64,000 nucleotides of DNA from QHXW01 sp035297145 (GCA_035297145.1 DATGZN010000069.1:1-64000); one strand, 5' to 3'; counted from the first letter of the stretch, positions 40,709-49,738 are shown. Numbers and translations: made by a program. Notes: generated from the letters alone by a model not told the origin.

Positions 40709-40773
40709 GACCGCTTCCTTTGGGCTTTACCGCGCCGCGACCACAGGGAGCGGTCATGGCTGGCACGCGTGCC
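40709..40773. repeat. Intergenic nested inverted repeats
   Basis: GACCGCTTCC 40709-40718 can pair with GGAGCGGTC 40747-40755 (one bulge). A perfect palindrome, GGCACGCGTGCC, follows at 40762-40773. It lies in the 97-bp gap between mtaB and the TPR gene and may end the TPR transcript. The GCCGCGACC...GGGAGCGGTC motif resembles a repeat I recall from other acidobacterial genomes, unverified. Confidence 0.5.
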
Positions 40774-40777
40774 GTGC

Positions 40778-41962
40778 TTACGACTTGTTCTCGCGCCGGT
40801 ACGGCGTCGAAATATAGCCTTTCGATTCCTTCGCCGCGTCGGCTTCCGGGGCGAAGGCGATGGCATGCTTGTAGGCGTCGATGGCTTCGTTGCGGCGATG
40901 CTTCATGTCATAGATCTGGCCTACGCGCATCCAGGCCAGGACGCCGGTGTTGAGATCGACTTCGTTGTGTGAGGCCGTCACCTTCTTCAGATTGTCGAGC
41001 GCGGGCTCGAGGTCGTTGTACCAGAACTGGATGGTGCCGAGTTGGAAATAAATCTTCTCCCACGGCACGCGGGCGAAGCCGGCGAGGCCTGCTTTTTTCA
41101 TATCGACAATTTTTTGGATAGCGGCGATGGCCTTGGTCTTGTCACCAAGCTGGCTGTACATCTGCGCTTGCTCAAACAGGATCAGGTGATTGCGCGGGAA
41201 GCGCTTTTGTAGGTCCTCCAGCAGCGGCAAGGCCTTCCTGGACTCGCCTTCGCGGCGATAGAGAGCGCAGAGCAGAACCTCGGCATCCACCTTGTTGAGA
41301 TTGCCTTTTTTCGAAACCTCTTCGATGGTTTCGAGCCCGCGTTCTTTGTCGCCATGGAATCCGACCAGGAATCCAAGCATCCGCCAGGACCAGGGCAGAC
41401 TGCCGACCACGTAATCGTGGACGCCCTGAATCAAATGCGCGTCGTAATTGGTGGGATCGAGCTCAGAGACGCGGTTGCAATCCTTGCGGGCTTCCGTGGC
41501 GTCGTGGAGGGCGTCGCGCCAGGCTTTGCGCACCAGGAAGTTGTAATTGGCGCGCAGGCCGTAGGCGACACCGCGTCCAAGTAGGGCGCTCGCATCGTTG
41601 GGATTTTTCAAGAGCCGTGCGTCCGCCAGGCTGATGGCTTTTTCGATGGCCTCGGCGAACTCTTTCTGCACTTCAGGGGGCGGGTTCATCTTCTCGCGGC
41701 GCAGGAAAGGATTGTTGCCCGACACCAATTCGGTTTCGAGGGCGCCGTTGCGATACATCTCGCGATAGAGGAGCGTCTGCGCTATGTGATCGTAGGGAGT
41801 AATGGCCTGCGGATCCTGCTTTTGGGCGGCTTCGAATTCCGCCAGGGCCTGGTCGTACTCGAGATTGTAGAAATGATCGAAACCGCGAGCGGTGGGGGTG
41901 TCCTGGGCGAGTAGTGGAGTAAACAGCACCAACGCCGAGACGCCGAGACGCCGAGAAAGCAT
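40778..41962 (-). CDS. Secreted TPR-repeat protein
   Basis: ATG 41962, 2 bp after the queG stop, gives a 394-residue protein. The signal peptide begins MLSRRLGVSALVLFTPLLAQ and is partly encoded by an octamer repeat (41933-41956). TPR-like helical pairs run through most of the length, for example HFYNLEYDQALAEFEAAQKQ, LLCALYRREGESRKALPLLE, ILFEQAQMYSQLGDKTKAIA and RRNEAIDAYKHAIAFAPEAD. Such proteins scaffold periplasmic complexes. It is in one transcription unit with queG. No specific partner can be named. Confidence 0.78.
   Translation of the reverse strand: MLSRRLGVSALVLFTPLLAQDTPTARGFDHFYNLEYDQALAEFEAAQKQDPQAITPYDHIAQTLLYREMYRNGALETELVSGNNPFLRREKMNPPPEVQKEFAEAIEKAISLADARLLKNPNDASALLGRGVAYGLRANYNFLVRKAWRDALHDATEARKDCNRVSELDPTNYDAHLIQGVHDYVVGSLPWSWRMLGFLVGFHGDKERGLETIEEVSKKGNLNKVDAEVLLCALYRREGESRKALPLLEDLQKRFPRNHLILFEQAQMYSQLGDKTKAIAAIQKIVDMKKAGLAGFARVPWEKIYFQLGTIQFWYNDLEPALDNLKKVTASHNEVDLNTGVLAWMRVGQIYDMKHRRNEAIDAYKHAIAFAPEADAAKESKGYISTPYRRENKS
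41933..41956. repeat. Octamer repeat inside TPR gene 5' end
   Basis: Three perfect tandem CGCCGAGA octamers lie inside the coding sequence, 6 bp from the start codon of the TPR gene. Read on the minus strand they encode SRRLGVSA in the signal peptide. Confidence 0.82.
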
Positions 41963-41964
41963 GC

Positions 41965-43002
41965 CTATTTTGATTCTAACTGGGCGAGTGCCCAACGCGC
42001 GTGTTCGGCGACCAACTGGTCCGGAGAATTTGACATTTGTTCCAACGGCTGGCGGAAACGCTCGGAACGCTGATTGCCCATGGCGACGGCGACGTTGCGG
42101 AGGAAGCCGGAATAACGGGCGCGCTTGACGGGGCTGGTGCGGAAGATCTCGGCGAACTCGGTTTCCGAGATTTGCGCGAGCTTGGCAAGATCCGGGGCGA
42201 AGTGGGTGGGTGCAAAAGCCTGGTCAGCGGTGACGGGCGCGCGCGAGTTCCAGGGGCAGACATCCTGGCAGATGTCGCAGCCGAAGACATGGTGGCCCAG
42301 GCTGTTCCGAGCTTCGGCGGGAATCGAACCGCGTAGCTCGATGGTGAAGTAAGCAATACACAGGCGCGAGTCGATGGTCCATTCGGGACCGCTCGAAGAG
42401 CCGGTTGGCACGATAGCAGCGGTGGGACAAGCGTCGATACAGCGCGTGCAGGTGCCGCAACTATCGGGCGGCGGCGTGCCGGATTCGAGGTCGAGCGATG
42501 TGAGCAACTCGCCCAGAAAAAACCACGAGCCCATCTGCTGGTTGATGAGGCAGGTATTCTTGGCGATCCAGCCGAGACCCGCGAGGCGCGCGTAGGCTCG
42601 CTCGAGCAGAGGGGCCGTATCGACGCAGATTTTCCAGTCGAAAGAATGGCCCACGTGCTGGCGGAGTTTCTCGGCGAGGCGTTCGAGGCCCGAGCGCAGC
42701 ACGTCGTGATAATCGTCGCCCCAGGCATACCGCGAAATCCAGGCGAGCTCGTTGCCGTTCAGGCGGGTGGAGTAGGGTTCGGGGCCGTTATACAGCTTGC
42801 CCACGCAGATGATGGACTTGGCGGAGGGCAACAGGTTGCGCGGATCATCGCGCACGGCCGCGCGGCGGTCGGTGAGGTAGCCCATTTCGCCCGCATACCC
42901 GGCGGCGACCCATCGATGGTAGTAGGCTGCCTCGCCGAGCGGAACGGCGGGAGCCACGCCGGCCAGCTCGAAACCGCATTCGAGAGCAAGTTCACGGAGC
43001 AT
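41965..43002 (-). CDS. queG: Epoxyqueuosine reductase
   Basis: The 345-residue protein matches QueG. The N-terminal cobalamin-binding domain includes YHRWVAAGYAGEMGYL and SAKSIICVGKLYN, and the catalytic-acid region is KICVDTAPLLERAYA (Asp128). Two 4Fe-4S clusters are provided by Cys182, 185, 188 and 192 (CGTCTRCIDACP) and Cys242, 245 and 249 (GCDICQDVCPWN). A HEAT-like C-terminal tail binds tRNA (RYSGFLRNVAVAMGN). It performs the last step of queuosine synthesis at tRNA position 34. With mtaB nearby, the minus-strand block carries two tRNA modification enzymes. Confidence 0.94.
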   Translation of the reverse strand: MLRELALECGFELAGVAPAVPLGEAAYYHRWVAAGYAGEMGYLTDRRAAVRDDPRNLLPSAKSIICVGKLYNGPEPYSTRLNGNELAWISRYAWGDDYHDVLRSGLERLAEKLRQHVGHSFDWKICVDTAPLLERAYARLAGLGWIAKNTCLINQQMGSWFFLGELLTSLDLESGTPPPDSCGTCTRCIDACPTAAIVPTGSSSGPEWTIDSRLCIAYFTIELRGSIPAEARNSLGHHVFGCDICQDVCPWNSRAPVTADQAFAPTHFAPDLAKLAQISETEFAEIFRTSPVKRARYSGFLRNVAVAMGNQRSERFRQPLEQMSNSPDQLVAEHARWALAQLESK

Positions 43003-43456
43003 GAAGAAGGGTCCAGGTGCCAGGTGTTAGGTGCTAGCGAACAGCTGTCTACTAGGATGGCACGGCCGTGCGCCTTCGATAGTGCGCTAAATTCTGCGTT
43101 GGTCGATGGCGCGGAATTTCGATCGACCGATGTAGCGCAGGGACACGCGCCGTTTGCGGGTACCTGCGGCCTTTCGGGTTGTCACGCCGAAAAACCCGCG
43201 GGTTTCCGCGAATAACACGTTGGCCCCGCGCTACAGGAAGTGGGATCGTTCAACCGGAACGATGTCGCCAGTGACAAGACCGCCACCAAAATCAACACAT
43301 TTTTGGCGCAGTACCGTCTTGTTTGTGTCGCTTGCGATTCGCTTCTAAAATGGAGGTGGCCGTCTAGTTCCGGCCTCATGAACCGGAACGAAAGCGGGAA
43401 CCTTGACCTGTTGGCGGCCAATTCCATCTCAAGGGATCGCTGCAAGGAGCGATACA
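43003..43456. other. Repeat-dense intergenic region
   Basis: No gene is supported in these 454 bases. The region contains the AGGTGCC-type array (43012-43035), the perfect palindrome GCACGGCCGTGC (43060-43071) and a hairpin GGTCGAT 43101-43107 with ATCGACC 43122-43128. The second copy of the 38-bp dispersed repeat (43132-43169) follows, then AACCCGCGGGTT near 43192-43203. From 43240 on the DNA is more AT-rich and should hold the promoter of the next gene. Confidence 0.7.
43132..43169. repeat. Dispersed 38-bp repeat, copy 2
   Basis: It differs from the copy at 26801-26838 by one base (G for T after ACGCGCC). It contains the imperfect palindrome GCGGGTACCTGC centred on GGTACC. Confidence 0.85.
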
Positions 43457-44119
43457 TTGCCGAAGAGAAATCCTATCGCCATCATAGTAGGCGGTGCAAT
43501 ATTGGCTGCGTGGACTCCATTCTGGACGTTTGTCTCCGGGCTAAGCACGATTGATTTCATGAGGACATCAAGCGGGCGTCCAAGCATAGGCACTTTCTAC
43601 TTGTCCCCCACCCTCTCCTCGGGTCTGAATGTCGCTGGCTTGGGCGTGATCGTTTATGCCTTTATTTTGCTTTCGCGGCAGGTCTCTCGGGGCAACTCTG
43701 CTCGAAGCGAATCAAACTCGCAGAAGCCGGCTGCTGTGCCGCCAGCGGAGGGTCCTCCACCTACTATTCCTATTTCCACGTCCCAAGACTTCGGCGTACA
43801 GACTGTGCTGCCAGACGGACGCGCAATCATCAGTTGCAGCCTAGAAGATCTTCAAGCCGCTTTCCATAAAAACACACTAGACCAGTTTAATAGGCTACTC
43901 GCTGGTAGGTGGGTAAAGATATCCGGGAAGATCCACGAGAATCATGGCAACGGACAAATCTGGCTATCGAACAATGGCCTGTACTTCGTGTTGCAGTTCG
44001 CAAAAGGATGGAATGAGCAATTATCGGTACTAGGACGTGGGGTTGCGGTGACGGTTCGCGGTAAGATCGTCCAGGCTCAGATTAGCGCGATATACCTCGA
44101 CAACTGTGAATTGTTATGA
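43457..44119 (+). CDS. Membrane-anchored OB-fold protein (tRNA_anti-like)
   Basis: TTG 43457 is chosen because AAGGAG (43444-43449) lies 7 nt upstream and the protein then begins LPKRNPIAIIVGGAILAAWT, a normal basic head and membrane helix. A second helix follows (SGLNVAGLGVIVYAFILLSR), then a Pro-rich linker. The C-terminal 100 residues form an OB-like domain of the tRNA_anti-like type: SLEDLQAAFHKNTLDQFNRL, GRWVKISGKIHEN, VLGRGVAVTVRGKIV and YLDNCELL. These domains occur in envelope proteins of unknown function. Composition is less GC-rich than nearby genes. 220 residues. Confidence 0.65.
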   Translation: MPKRNPIAIIVGGAILAAWTPFWTFVSGLSTIDFMRTSSGRPSIGTFYLSPTLSSGLNVAGLGVIVYAFILLSRQVSRGNSARSESNSQKPAAVPPAEGPPPTIPISTSQDFGVQTVLPDGRAIISCSLEDLQAAFHKNTLDQFNRLLAGRWVKISGKIHENHGNGQIWLSNNGLYFVLQFAKGWNEQLSVLGRGVAVTVRGKIVQAQISAIYLDNCELL

Positions 44120-44218
44120 CGTGACTGGCTCAAGTTTGGCCAACAAACGCCCTCAACGCACCTTTAGGACACTACCTGCGCCTTCGGTCCCAAACCAATT
44201 CAACGCTACAATAATATC

Positions 44219-45970
44219 GTGCACCGCTTCGTTGTACCCGCGGCGGTTCTGATGGCCGCGGTGGTTTCGGGTCAAACCGCGTATTTTCCGCTCAAAGACA
44301 TCCGGCCGGGAATGCACGCCACCGGCAGGACCGTCTTCTCGGGCGCCCGCATCGAGGAATTCCAGGTGGAGATTCTCGGTGTGCTGGAGAACATCGGGCC
44401 GAAAGAGTCGTTAATTCTCGCGCGGCTATCCGGCGGTCCGCTGGCGGAAACCGGCGTTTTACAGGGAATGAGCGGAAGCCCGGTTTACCTGGACGGCAAA
44501 CTGGTAGGCGCGGTGGCCATGGCATTCCCGTTTGCCAAGGAACCAATCGCGGGCATCCGGCCCATCGAAGACATGCTGCGCGTTTCGAGCGCGAGTTCGG
44601 AACCCATGCACCAGGCCCGTGCTTCGCTGGACAATGCCGACTTGACCGCGGCGCTGTCAAGGCCCCAAGAGGCGCTGGCCGGCGATATGCGGATGGTGGA
44701 CATCGCGACGCCGGTCTCCTTTGGGGGGTTTACCAAAGCGGCGATCGAGCACTTCGCCCCGCAGCTCCGCGCACTCGGACTTGAGCCGCGTCAAGGCGTA
44801 TCCGGCGGGGGACGCGTGGCGGCACGGATGGGAGACCCGGCGGCGCTCGAGCCCGGAGCCATGATCAGCGTGCAGTTGATGACCGGTGACATGAGCATCG
44901 GGGCCGATGGCACGGTTACGCACATCGATCACGGGAAGATCTACGCGTTCGGGCACCGGTTTCTGTCGGTAGGACCGACCGAGCTGCCGTTCGCGCGCAG
45001 CGAGGTGCTGACGCTGCTGCCGAACCTCTCCAGTTCGTTCAAGATTTCGGCGCCCAAGGAATGGATGGGTACGATTTCCCAGGACCGTAATACGGCCATC
45101 GCTGGGGAGATGGGCCGCCGCGCCCGCATGGCGCCGATTTCGATAGCGCTGGCCCACGGCGGGCACAAGATTGAAGGGTACGAGATGCAGATGGTGAACG
45201 ACCGCTTTCTGGCGCCGTTCCTCATGCAGATCGCGGTGTTCTCCGCCATCGATTCCACGCAACGCACGCTTGGCGCGGCAACGTACAGCGTGCGCGGGCA
45301 GATTGAGTTTCAGGGTAACGAGCCTCCGCTCAAGCTGAACAATATGTATGCGGGCGACGCCAACACCGCGCTGCTGGTATCGCTCTCGTCCGCGATTCCC
45401 CTGGCCTACGTGTTGCAGAGCGGATTCTCGTCACTCGAAGTGAAGAAGGTCGCGCTCGAAATCGAGTGCTTCGATGAGAAGAAGCAATTGCAGATTGATC
45501 AGGTGGTGGCGGCTCCGCATGAAGTGCGGCCGGGCGAGAAGGTGCGGCTAACGACCGTGCTGTTGGGAGACAACGGCGCGGAAGTTACGCGGGCCGTGGA
45601 ATATCTGGTGCCGGTGGGTGCGCCTCCCGGTCCGCTGTGCTTTACGGTGGCGGACGGCAACGTGACCAACATTGCCGAGTACCGCCAGATCGTTGGCGAG
45701 ATGCCGCGATCGGCCGAGCGGCTGGTAGCCAACGTCAACAAGCTGCGCGCGAACACCAAGGCTTATGTGCGCGTGTGGCGGCCGGAACCGAATTTCCAGC
45801 TCGAGGGCGAGGATTTTCCCAATCCGCCGCCTTCGCTGGCGCTGATCCTGGCGGGCGCGGACACGGCCGCCATACAGGCGCGGAATTCAAAAATCGAGGA
45901 ATTGGAGATCAGCGCCGGGGATGCGGTCATCTCCGGAGGCAAGACGGTCCAGGTGGAAATAAAAGAATGA
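44219..45970 (+). CDS. SpoIVB-like S55 peptidase domain protein, secreted
   Basis: The GTG start gives a 583-residue protein with a signal peptide (VHRFVVPAAVLMAAVVSGQT). The S55 region follows immediately: YFPLKDIRPGMHATGRTVFS, ILARLSGGPLAETGVLQGMS and then GSPVY, where the serine of GMSGSPVY is the predicted nucleophile. A histidine lies in DGTVTHIDHGKIYAFGHRFL (about residues 235-254). The second half is beta-rich, probably an interaction domain. In Bacillus, SpoIVB cleaves a membrane partner during sporulation; here it is probably a periplasmic signalling or processing protease. Its stop overlaps the next start (ATGA 45967-45970). Confidence 0.85.
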   Translation: MHRFVVPAAVLMAAVVSGQTAYFPLKDIRPGMHATGRTVFSGARIEEFQVEILGVLENIGPKESLILARLSGGPLAETGVLQGMSGSPVYLDGKLVGAVAMAFPFAKEPIAGIRPIEDMLRVSSASSEPMHQARASLDNADLTAALSRPQEALAGDMRMVDIATPVSFGGFTKAAIEHFAPQLRALGLEPRQGVSGGGRVAARMGDPAALEPGAMISVQLMTGDMSIGADGTVTHIDHGKIYAFGHRFLSVGPTELPFARSEVLTLLPNLSSSFKISAPKEWMGTISQDRNTAIAGEMGRRARMAPISIALAHGGHKIEGYEMQMVNDRFLAPFLMQIAVFSAIDSTQRTLGAATYSVRGQIEFQGNEPPLKLNNMYAGDANTALLVSLSSAIPLAYVLQSGFSSLEVKKVALEIECFDEKKQLQIDQVVAAPHEVRPGEKVRLTTVLLGDNGAEVTRAVEYLVPVGAPPGPLCFTVADGNVTNIAEYRQIVGEMPRSAERLVANVNKLRANTKAYVRVWRPEPNFQLEGEDFPNPPPSLALILAGADTAAIQARNSKIEELEISAGDAVISGGKTVQVEIKE

Positions 45971-48261
45971 GGTTCCTTTTTGCACCGCAGAGGCGCAGAG
46001 GCGCGAAGAAAAACAACGCATCGCTGCGTTTTCTGGTGCTGGCTACGATGGCCACAGCCGTCCTTTATGGCTCGAGCACAACCACCTGGGAGATGAATTC
46101 ATATCAGGATTTCATTCGCGGGCGGTTTCAAGGCATCTCGCTCAGCCGTTACGGAAGGCTGATGCTGGCGCCGAAAATGAACGCGGTGTTTTCTTCCGAT
46201 CAGCCAGTGATCTGGGCGGTAACGCCGGCGCCGGATGGATCGCTCTATGCCGGCACGGGCCATCGCGGCCGGCTGTTCCGCATCGACCCGGCGGGAAAGA
46301 GCACACTGGTGTGGACGGCCGAGCAGCCGGAGATTTTCGCCGTAGCGGTGGATGCGAAAGGTGCGGTGTACGCAGCCACGTCGCCGGACGGCAAGATTTA
46401 CCGGATCGAAGGCGGGAAGGCCTCGGAGTATTTCGCGCCGCAGTCGAAGTACATCTGGTCTCTTGTAGTGGGCCCTGATGGTGTGTTGTACGCCGGCACC
46501 GGAGATCGGGGGAAGATCTTTCGCGTAACCGCGGCAGGCAAGGGCGAAGTGTACTACTCGACCGAGCAGGCCCACGTGATGGGGCTGGCGTTGGATCGAG
46601 AGGGAAGAGTGCTGGCGGGGACGGAGCCGAATGGCATTCTCTACCGTATTTCCGCCAAAGACAAAGCCTTCGTTTTATACAATGCCGCACTGCCGGAGAT
46701 GCGCGCCATTTCCACGACCGCCGATGGATCGGTCTACGCCGTGGCCATGGGTGGGTCGCTGGCCAAACGAACCCAAGGTATTCCGCAAACGGCTCCGGGG
46801 AGTGCCAACAGCCCGGTGGTGACCTCTACGGGAACCAGCATTAGTGTCACGGCGGAGAGCGCCCAGGCTGGCCCCGAGATCAAACCGCAACCAGAGCAGG
46901 CCAGGCCGCCGGCAGCCGCTCCGCCCGCGGTGACAGCCACCTTCGCGCCTGTGGTCGACGTTATGGGCGTGGAGAAATCCGCGGTGTACAAAATCAATCC
47001 CGACAACACCGTCGAAACGCTGTGGAGTTCGAAAGAGGAAAATGTCTACGACCTGCTGCCGTGGAAAGGCCAGCTTCTGTTCGCCACGGACGCGAACGGA
47101 CGCGTATACCGCCTTTCGGCGGACCGGAAGCTCTCGCTGATCGCACAAACCAATGACGCGGAAGCCACGCGGCTGGTGAGAGCCGGAGACGCCGTATTAA
47201 CGGCGACCGGAAACATGGGCCGCATCTACAAGCTGGAGGATACCCTGGAATCGTCCGGCGTGTACGAAGCGCCGGTGCACGATGCGGGAGGCGTGGCGCT
47301 CTGGGGCCGCATCGCGTGGCAAGTGGACGAGCCCGCCGCGGGCAGCATCTCGTTTCGCACGCGAACCGGAAACTCGCTGCGTCCCGACAAGACCTGGAGC
47401 GACTGGTCGGTTCCCTTGACGGATCCTTCGGGAACGAGAATTCCAAACCCCAACGCGCGATATATTCAGTGGAAAGCCGAGTTCACGGGCGCCGATGGGA
47501 AGACCCCGGCGGTCAGCAATGTGAGCGTCGCCTACCTTCCGCAGAATACGCCGCCGGTCATCAAGAGCATTACCATCGGCACGCAAATGGCCGCGGTGGT
47601 GGGCGCGAAAGCTGCACAGGCGGCGCAGAATTCCGCGTACAGCATCACCGTGACGGATACCGGGGACGCGGCGCCGCCCACGTCCGCGGGCACTCCAACT
47701 CAGACAGCTTCCCGCGCCGCATCGCAGCAGATCAACATCAGCTGGCAAGCGGAGGACCCGGATGGCGACCGGCTGGTCTACTCGTTATGGTTCCGCGGTG
47801 AAGGCGAGCGGGAATGGAAGCTTCTTCACACCAACATTCATGAGAATGCGTACGCCGTTGATGGCGACGCATTCGCAGACGGCAAGTATTTCTTCCGCAT
47901 TGTGGCGTCCGACCGTGAAGCCAACCCTCCCGGTCTCGCTCGGGAAGCCGAGCTGGTGAGTTCGCCGGTTCTGATCGATAACACGCCGCCGGTGGTGACG
48001 GCGAGAGCGCCGCGCAAGACAGCGAACGGTGTCGAAGTGGAATTCGAAGCCGTGGATGCGACGTCTCCATTGCGGCGGTGTGAGTACTCGGTAGATGCCG
48101 GCATCTGGATACCGCTCGAAGCCGCGGACGGTGTGATCGATTCTCCGCGCGAAAAATTCGTTGTACGGCTCGATCAGCTAAGCCCAGGGGAGCACGTCCT
48201 GATGCTCCGGGCAGTGGATAGCGCCAACAACGCCGGCTTGGCGAAAGTAGTGCTGCGCTAG
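45967..48261 (+). CDS. Secreted beta-propeller protein coupled to S55 protease
   Basis: ATG 45967 overlaps the S55 gene stop. The 764-residue protein begins MRFLFAPQRRRGAKKNNASL (partly octamer repeat) before the signal-type helix RFLVLATMATAVLYGSS. Propeller-like blades follow: VIWAVTPAPDGSLYAGTGHR, IFAVAVDAKGAVYAATSPDG, IWSLVVGPDGVLYAGTGDRG and VMGLALDREGRVLAGTEPNG. After an Ala/Pro-rich linker (about 285-325) more blades appear, then Ig/fibronectin-like segments (INISWQAEDPDGDRLVYSLW, PPVVTARAPRKTANGVEVEF, GEHVLMLRAVDSANNAGLA). Role unknown. Coupling suggests a partner or substrate of the protease. Confidence 0.8.
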   Translation: MRFLFAPQRRRGAKKNNASLRFLVLATMATAVLYGSSTTTWEMNSYQDFIRGRFQGISLSRYGRLMLAPKMNAVFSSDQPVIWAVTPAPDGSLYAGTGHRGRLFRIDPAGKSTLVWTAEQPEIFAVAVDAKGAVYAATSPDGKIYRIEGGKASEYFAPQSKYIWSLVVGPDGVLYAGTGDRGKIFRVTAAGKGEVYYSTEQAHVMGLALDREGRVLAGTEPNGILYRISAKDKAFVLYNAALPEMRAISTTADGSVYAVAMGGSLAKRTQGIPQTAPGSANSPVVTSTGTSISVTAESAQAGPEIKPQPEQARPPAAAPPAVTATFAPVVDVMGVEKSAVYKINPDNTVETLWSSKEENVYDLLPWKGQLLFATDANGRVYRLSADRKLSLIAQTNDAEATRLVRAGDAVLTATGNMGRIYKLEDTLESSGVYEAPVHDAGGVALWGRIAWQVDEPAAGSISFRTRTGNSLRPDKTWSDWSVPLTDPSGTRIPNPNARYIQWKAEFTGADGKTPAVSNVSVAYLPQNTPPVIKSITIGTQMAAVVGAKAAQAAQNSAYSITVTDTGDAAPPTSAGTPTQTASRAASQQINISWQAEDPDGDRLVYSLWFRGEGEREWKLLHTNIHENAYAVDGDAFADGKYFFRIVASDREANPPGLAREAELVSSPVLIDNTPPVVTARAPRKTANGVEVEFEAVDATSPLRRCEYSVDAGIWIPLEAADGVIDSPREKFVVRLDQLSPGEHVLMLRAVDSANNAGLAKVVLR
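45986..46009. repeat. Octamer repeat inside propeller gene 5' end
   Basis: Units CGCAGAGG, CGCAGAGG and CGCGAAGA lie 19 bp after the start codon and are translated as QRRRGAKK before the signal helix. Confidence 0.75.
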
Positions 48262-48289
48262 GAGCGCCCAGGTTGCCTATGCAGCCGCC

Positions 48290-49738
48290 CTATGGCCTGG
48301 GGACCTCGCCATCGATCAACACCTCGAGATCCCGGACGACGGCCCGCATGGACTCGGCTTGTGCCGACAGTTCCTCACTGGCCGCGGCGCTTTGCTCGCT
48401 GTTCGCAGCTACTTGCTGGGTCATCTGTTCCATATCGCTGAGCGTCTTCGATATCTGTTCGATGCCGCGGGCCTGTTCTTGACTGCCGGCCTGGACCTGG
48501 TCAACCAGGCTCTTCACCTGCGCGGCGCTACCCGTGATGTTGCTGATCGATTCAACCACGCCGGCCAGTTTATCGCCGCCCTCTTTGGATCGGCTGATCG
48601 ATTCTTCGATCAGCGCGGCCGTGTCCTTAGCCGCTTGCGAGCTTCGCTGCGCCAGATTGCGGACTTCATCCGCTACCACGGCGAAGCCCATGCCGGCTTC
48701 ACCTGCGCGCGCCGCCTCTACTGCCGCGTTCAGCGCGAGGATGTTGGTTTGAAAGGCGATTTCGTCAATGACCCGGATGATCTTGGAGATTTTGCCACTG
48801 GAGGCATTGATCTCATCCATTGACGTTTTCATTTCCGCGAGCTTCCGATTGGCATCCGCCACCAAGTGCGATGTTTCGGTCATGTGACCGGCAGAGGCCT
48901 GGCTGTTTTGCGCGTTGTTCTGGGTCATGGAGCGAATCTCGTTGCTTGACGCAGCGGTCTGTTGGAGAGATGCGGCCTGAGCGGAGGCGCCACGGGCGAG
49001 TTCTTGCGCGGCCGATGAGACCTGGCTCGCCGCGCCTGTGACCTGGTGTGATCCTTCCCTGAGTTCTTCCACGATCCTGCGGACCTTCTTAGCAATGGAG
49101 CGTGCGAGCATGTAAGTAAAGGCCAGGGACAAGGCACCAGCCAGGCCGGCGATGCCGAAAAATACCAAGGTCAGCGTGTGCAGGTGCAGATCGGCTTCCA
49201 CATCATCCACATAGAGGCCCGTGCCGACAATCCAGCCCCAAGGCTTGTAAAGCTTTACGTAAGAAATCTTGCCGATGGGAGCAGCAGAGCCAGGTTTGGC
49301 CCACAGGTATTCGATCCGGCCCTCGCCTTTTTCCCGGCAGATTCCGGACATGTTCACGAAGATCGGTACGCCGTTGGCATCCTTGAGGCCGGAAAGATCT
49401 TTTCCGTCGAGCGCGGGATTGGTCGGGTGCATGATCATTGCAGGTTGCAGATCGTTAATCCAAAAGTAGTTGTCAGCGCCAAACCGCAGGCTTTTGATGA
49501 CCTGCTTGGCCGCATCTTGCGCCTGCTGCGTAGTGATCGCTCCGGTGTCAGCCTGCTTTCCGTAGTGATTGACCACCGACCAAGCAGTCTGTACTAAGTT
49601 CTGGATTTTCTGGTCGTGGATTTCAAAGGCCGATGCGCGGATTCTCGAGTGGAGCCAGATCAGCGCACCTGAAAAGCAAAGTGTAGTGAGAAGGCCAATC
49701 GAGGACATTCTCAACGAAAGCGGCGGATGTTTGAGCAT
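48290..49738 (-). CDS. Methyl-accepting chemotaxis protein with single Cache domain
   Basis: The 482-residue protein has a transmembrane helix at about 9-29 and a periplasmic sCache_2 domain. Its marks are TQQAQDAAKQVIKSLRFGAD, NYFWINDLQPAMIMHPTNPA, GEGRIEYLWAKPG and KLYKPWGWIVGTGLYVDDVE. A second helix is at about 192-215, a HAMP-like linker follows, and the cytoplasmic signalling domain carries the conserved tip DEIAFQTNILALNAAVEAAR and EVRNLAQRSSQAAKDT. sCache domains often bind small organic acids. It is convergent with the propeller gene (28 bp apart). No che genes are in the window. Confidence 0.92.
   Translation of the reverse strand: MLKHPPLSLRMSSIGLLTTLCFSGALIWLHSRIRASAFEIHDQKIQNLVQTAWSVVNHYGKQADTGAITTQQAQDAAKQVIKSLRFGADNYFWINDLQPAMIMHPTNPALDGKDLSGLKDANGVPIFVNMSGICREKGEGRIEYLWAKPGSAAPIGKISYVKLYKPWGWIVGTGLYVDDVEADLHLHTLTLVFFGIAGLAGALSLAFTYMLARSIAKKVRRIVEELREGSHQVTGAASQVSSAAQELARGASAQAASLQQTAASSNEIRSMTQNNAQNSQASAGHMTETSHLVADANRKLAEMKTSMDEINASSGKISKIIRVIDEIAFQTNILALNAAVEAARAGEAGMGFAVVADEVRNLAQRSSQAAKDTAALIEESISRSKEGGDKLAGVVESISNITGSAAQVKSLVDQVQAGSQEQARGIEQISKTLSDMEQMTQQVAANSEQSAAASEELSAQAESMRAVVRDLEVLIDGEVPRP

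Noticed and set aside
43240..43554. 104-codon frame upstream of the OB-fold gene
   Set aside because: It overlaps the better-supported TTG start at 43457 in another frame and has no features of a protein family.
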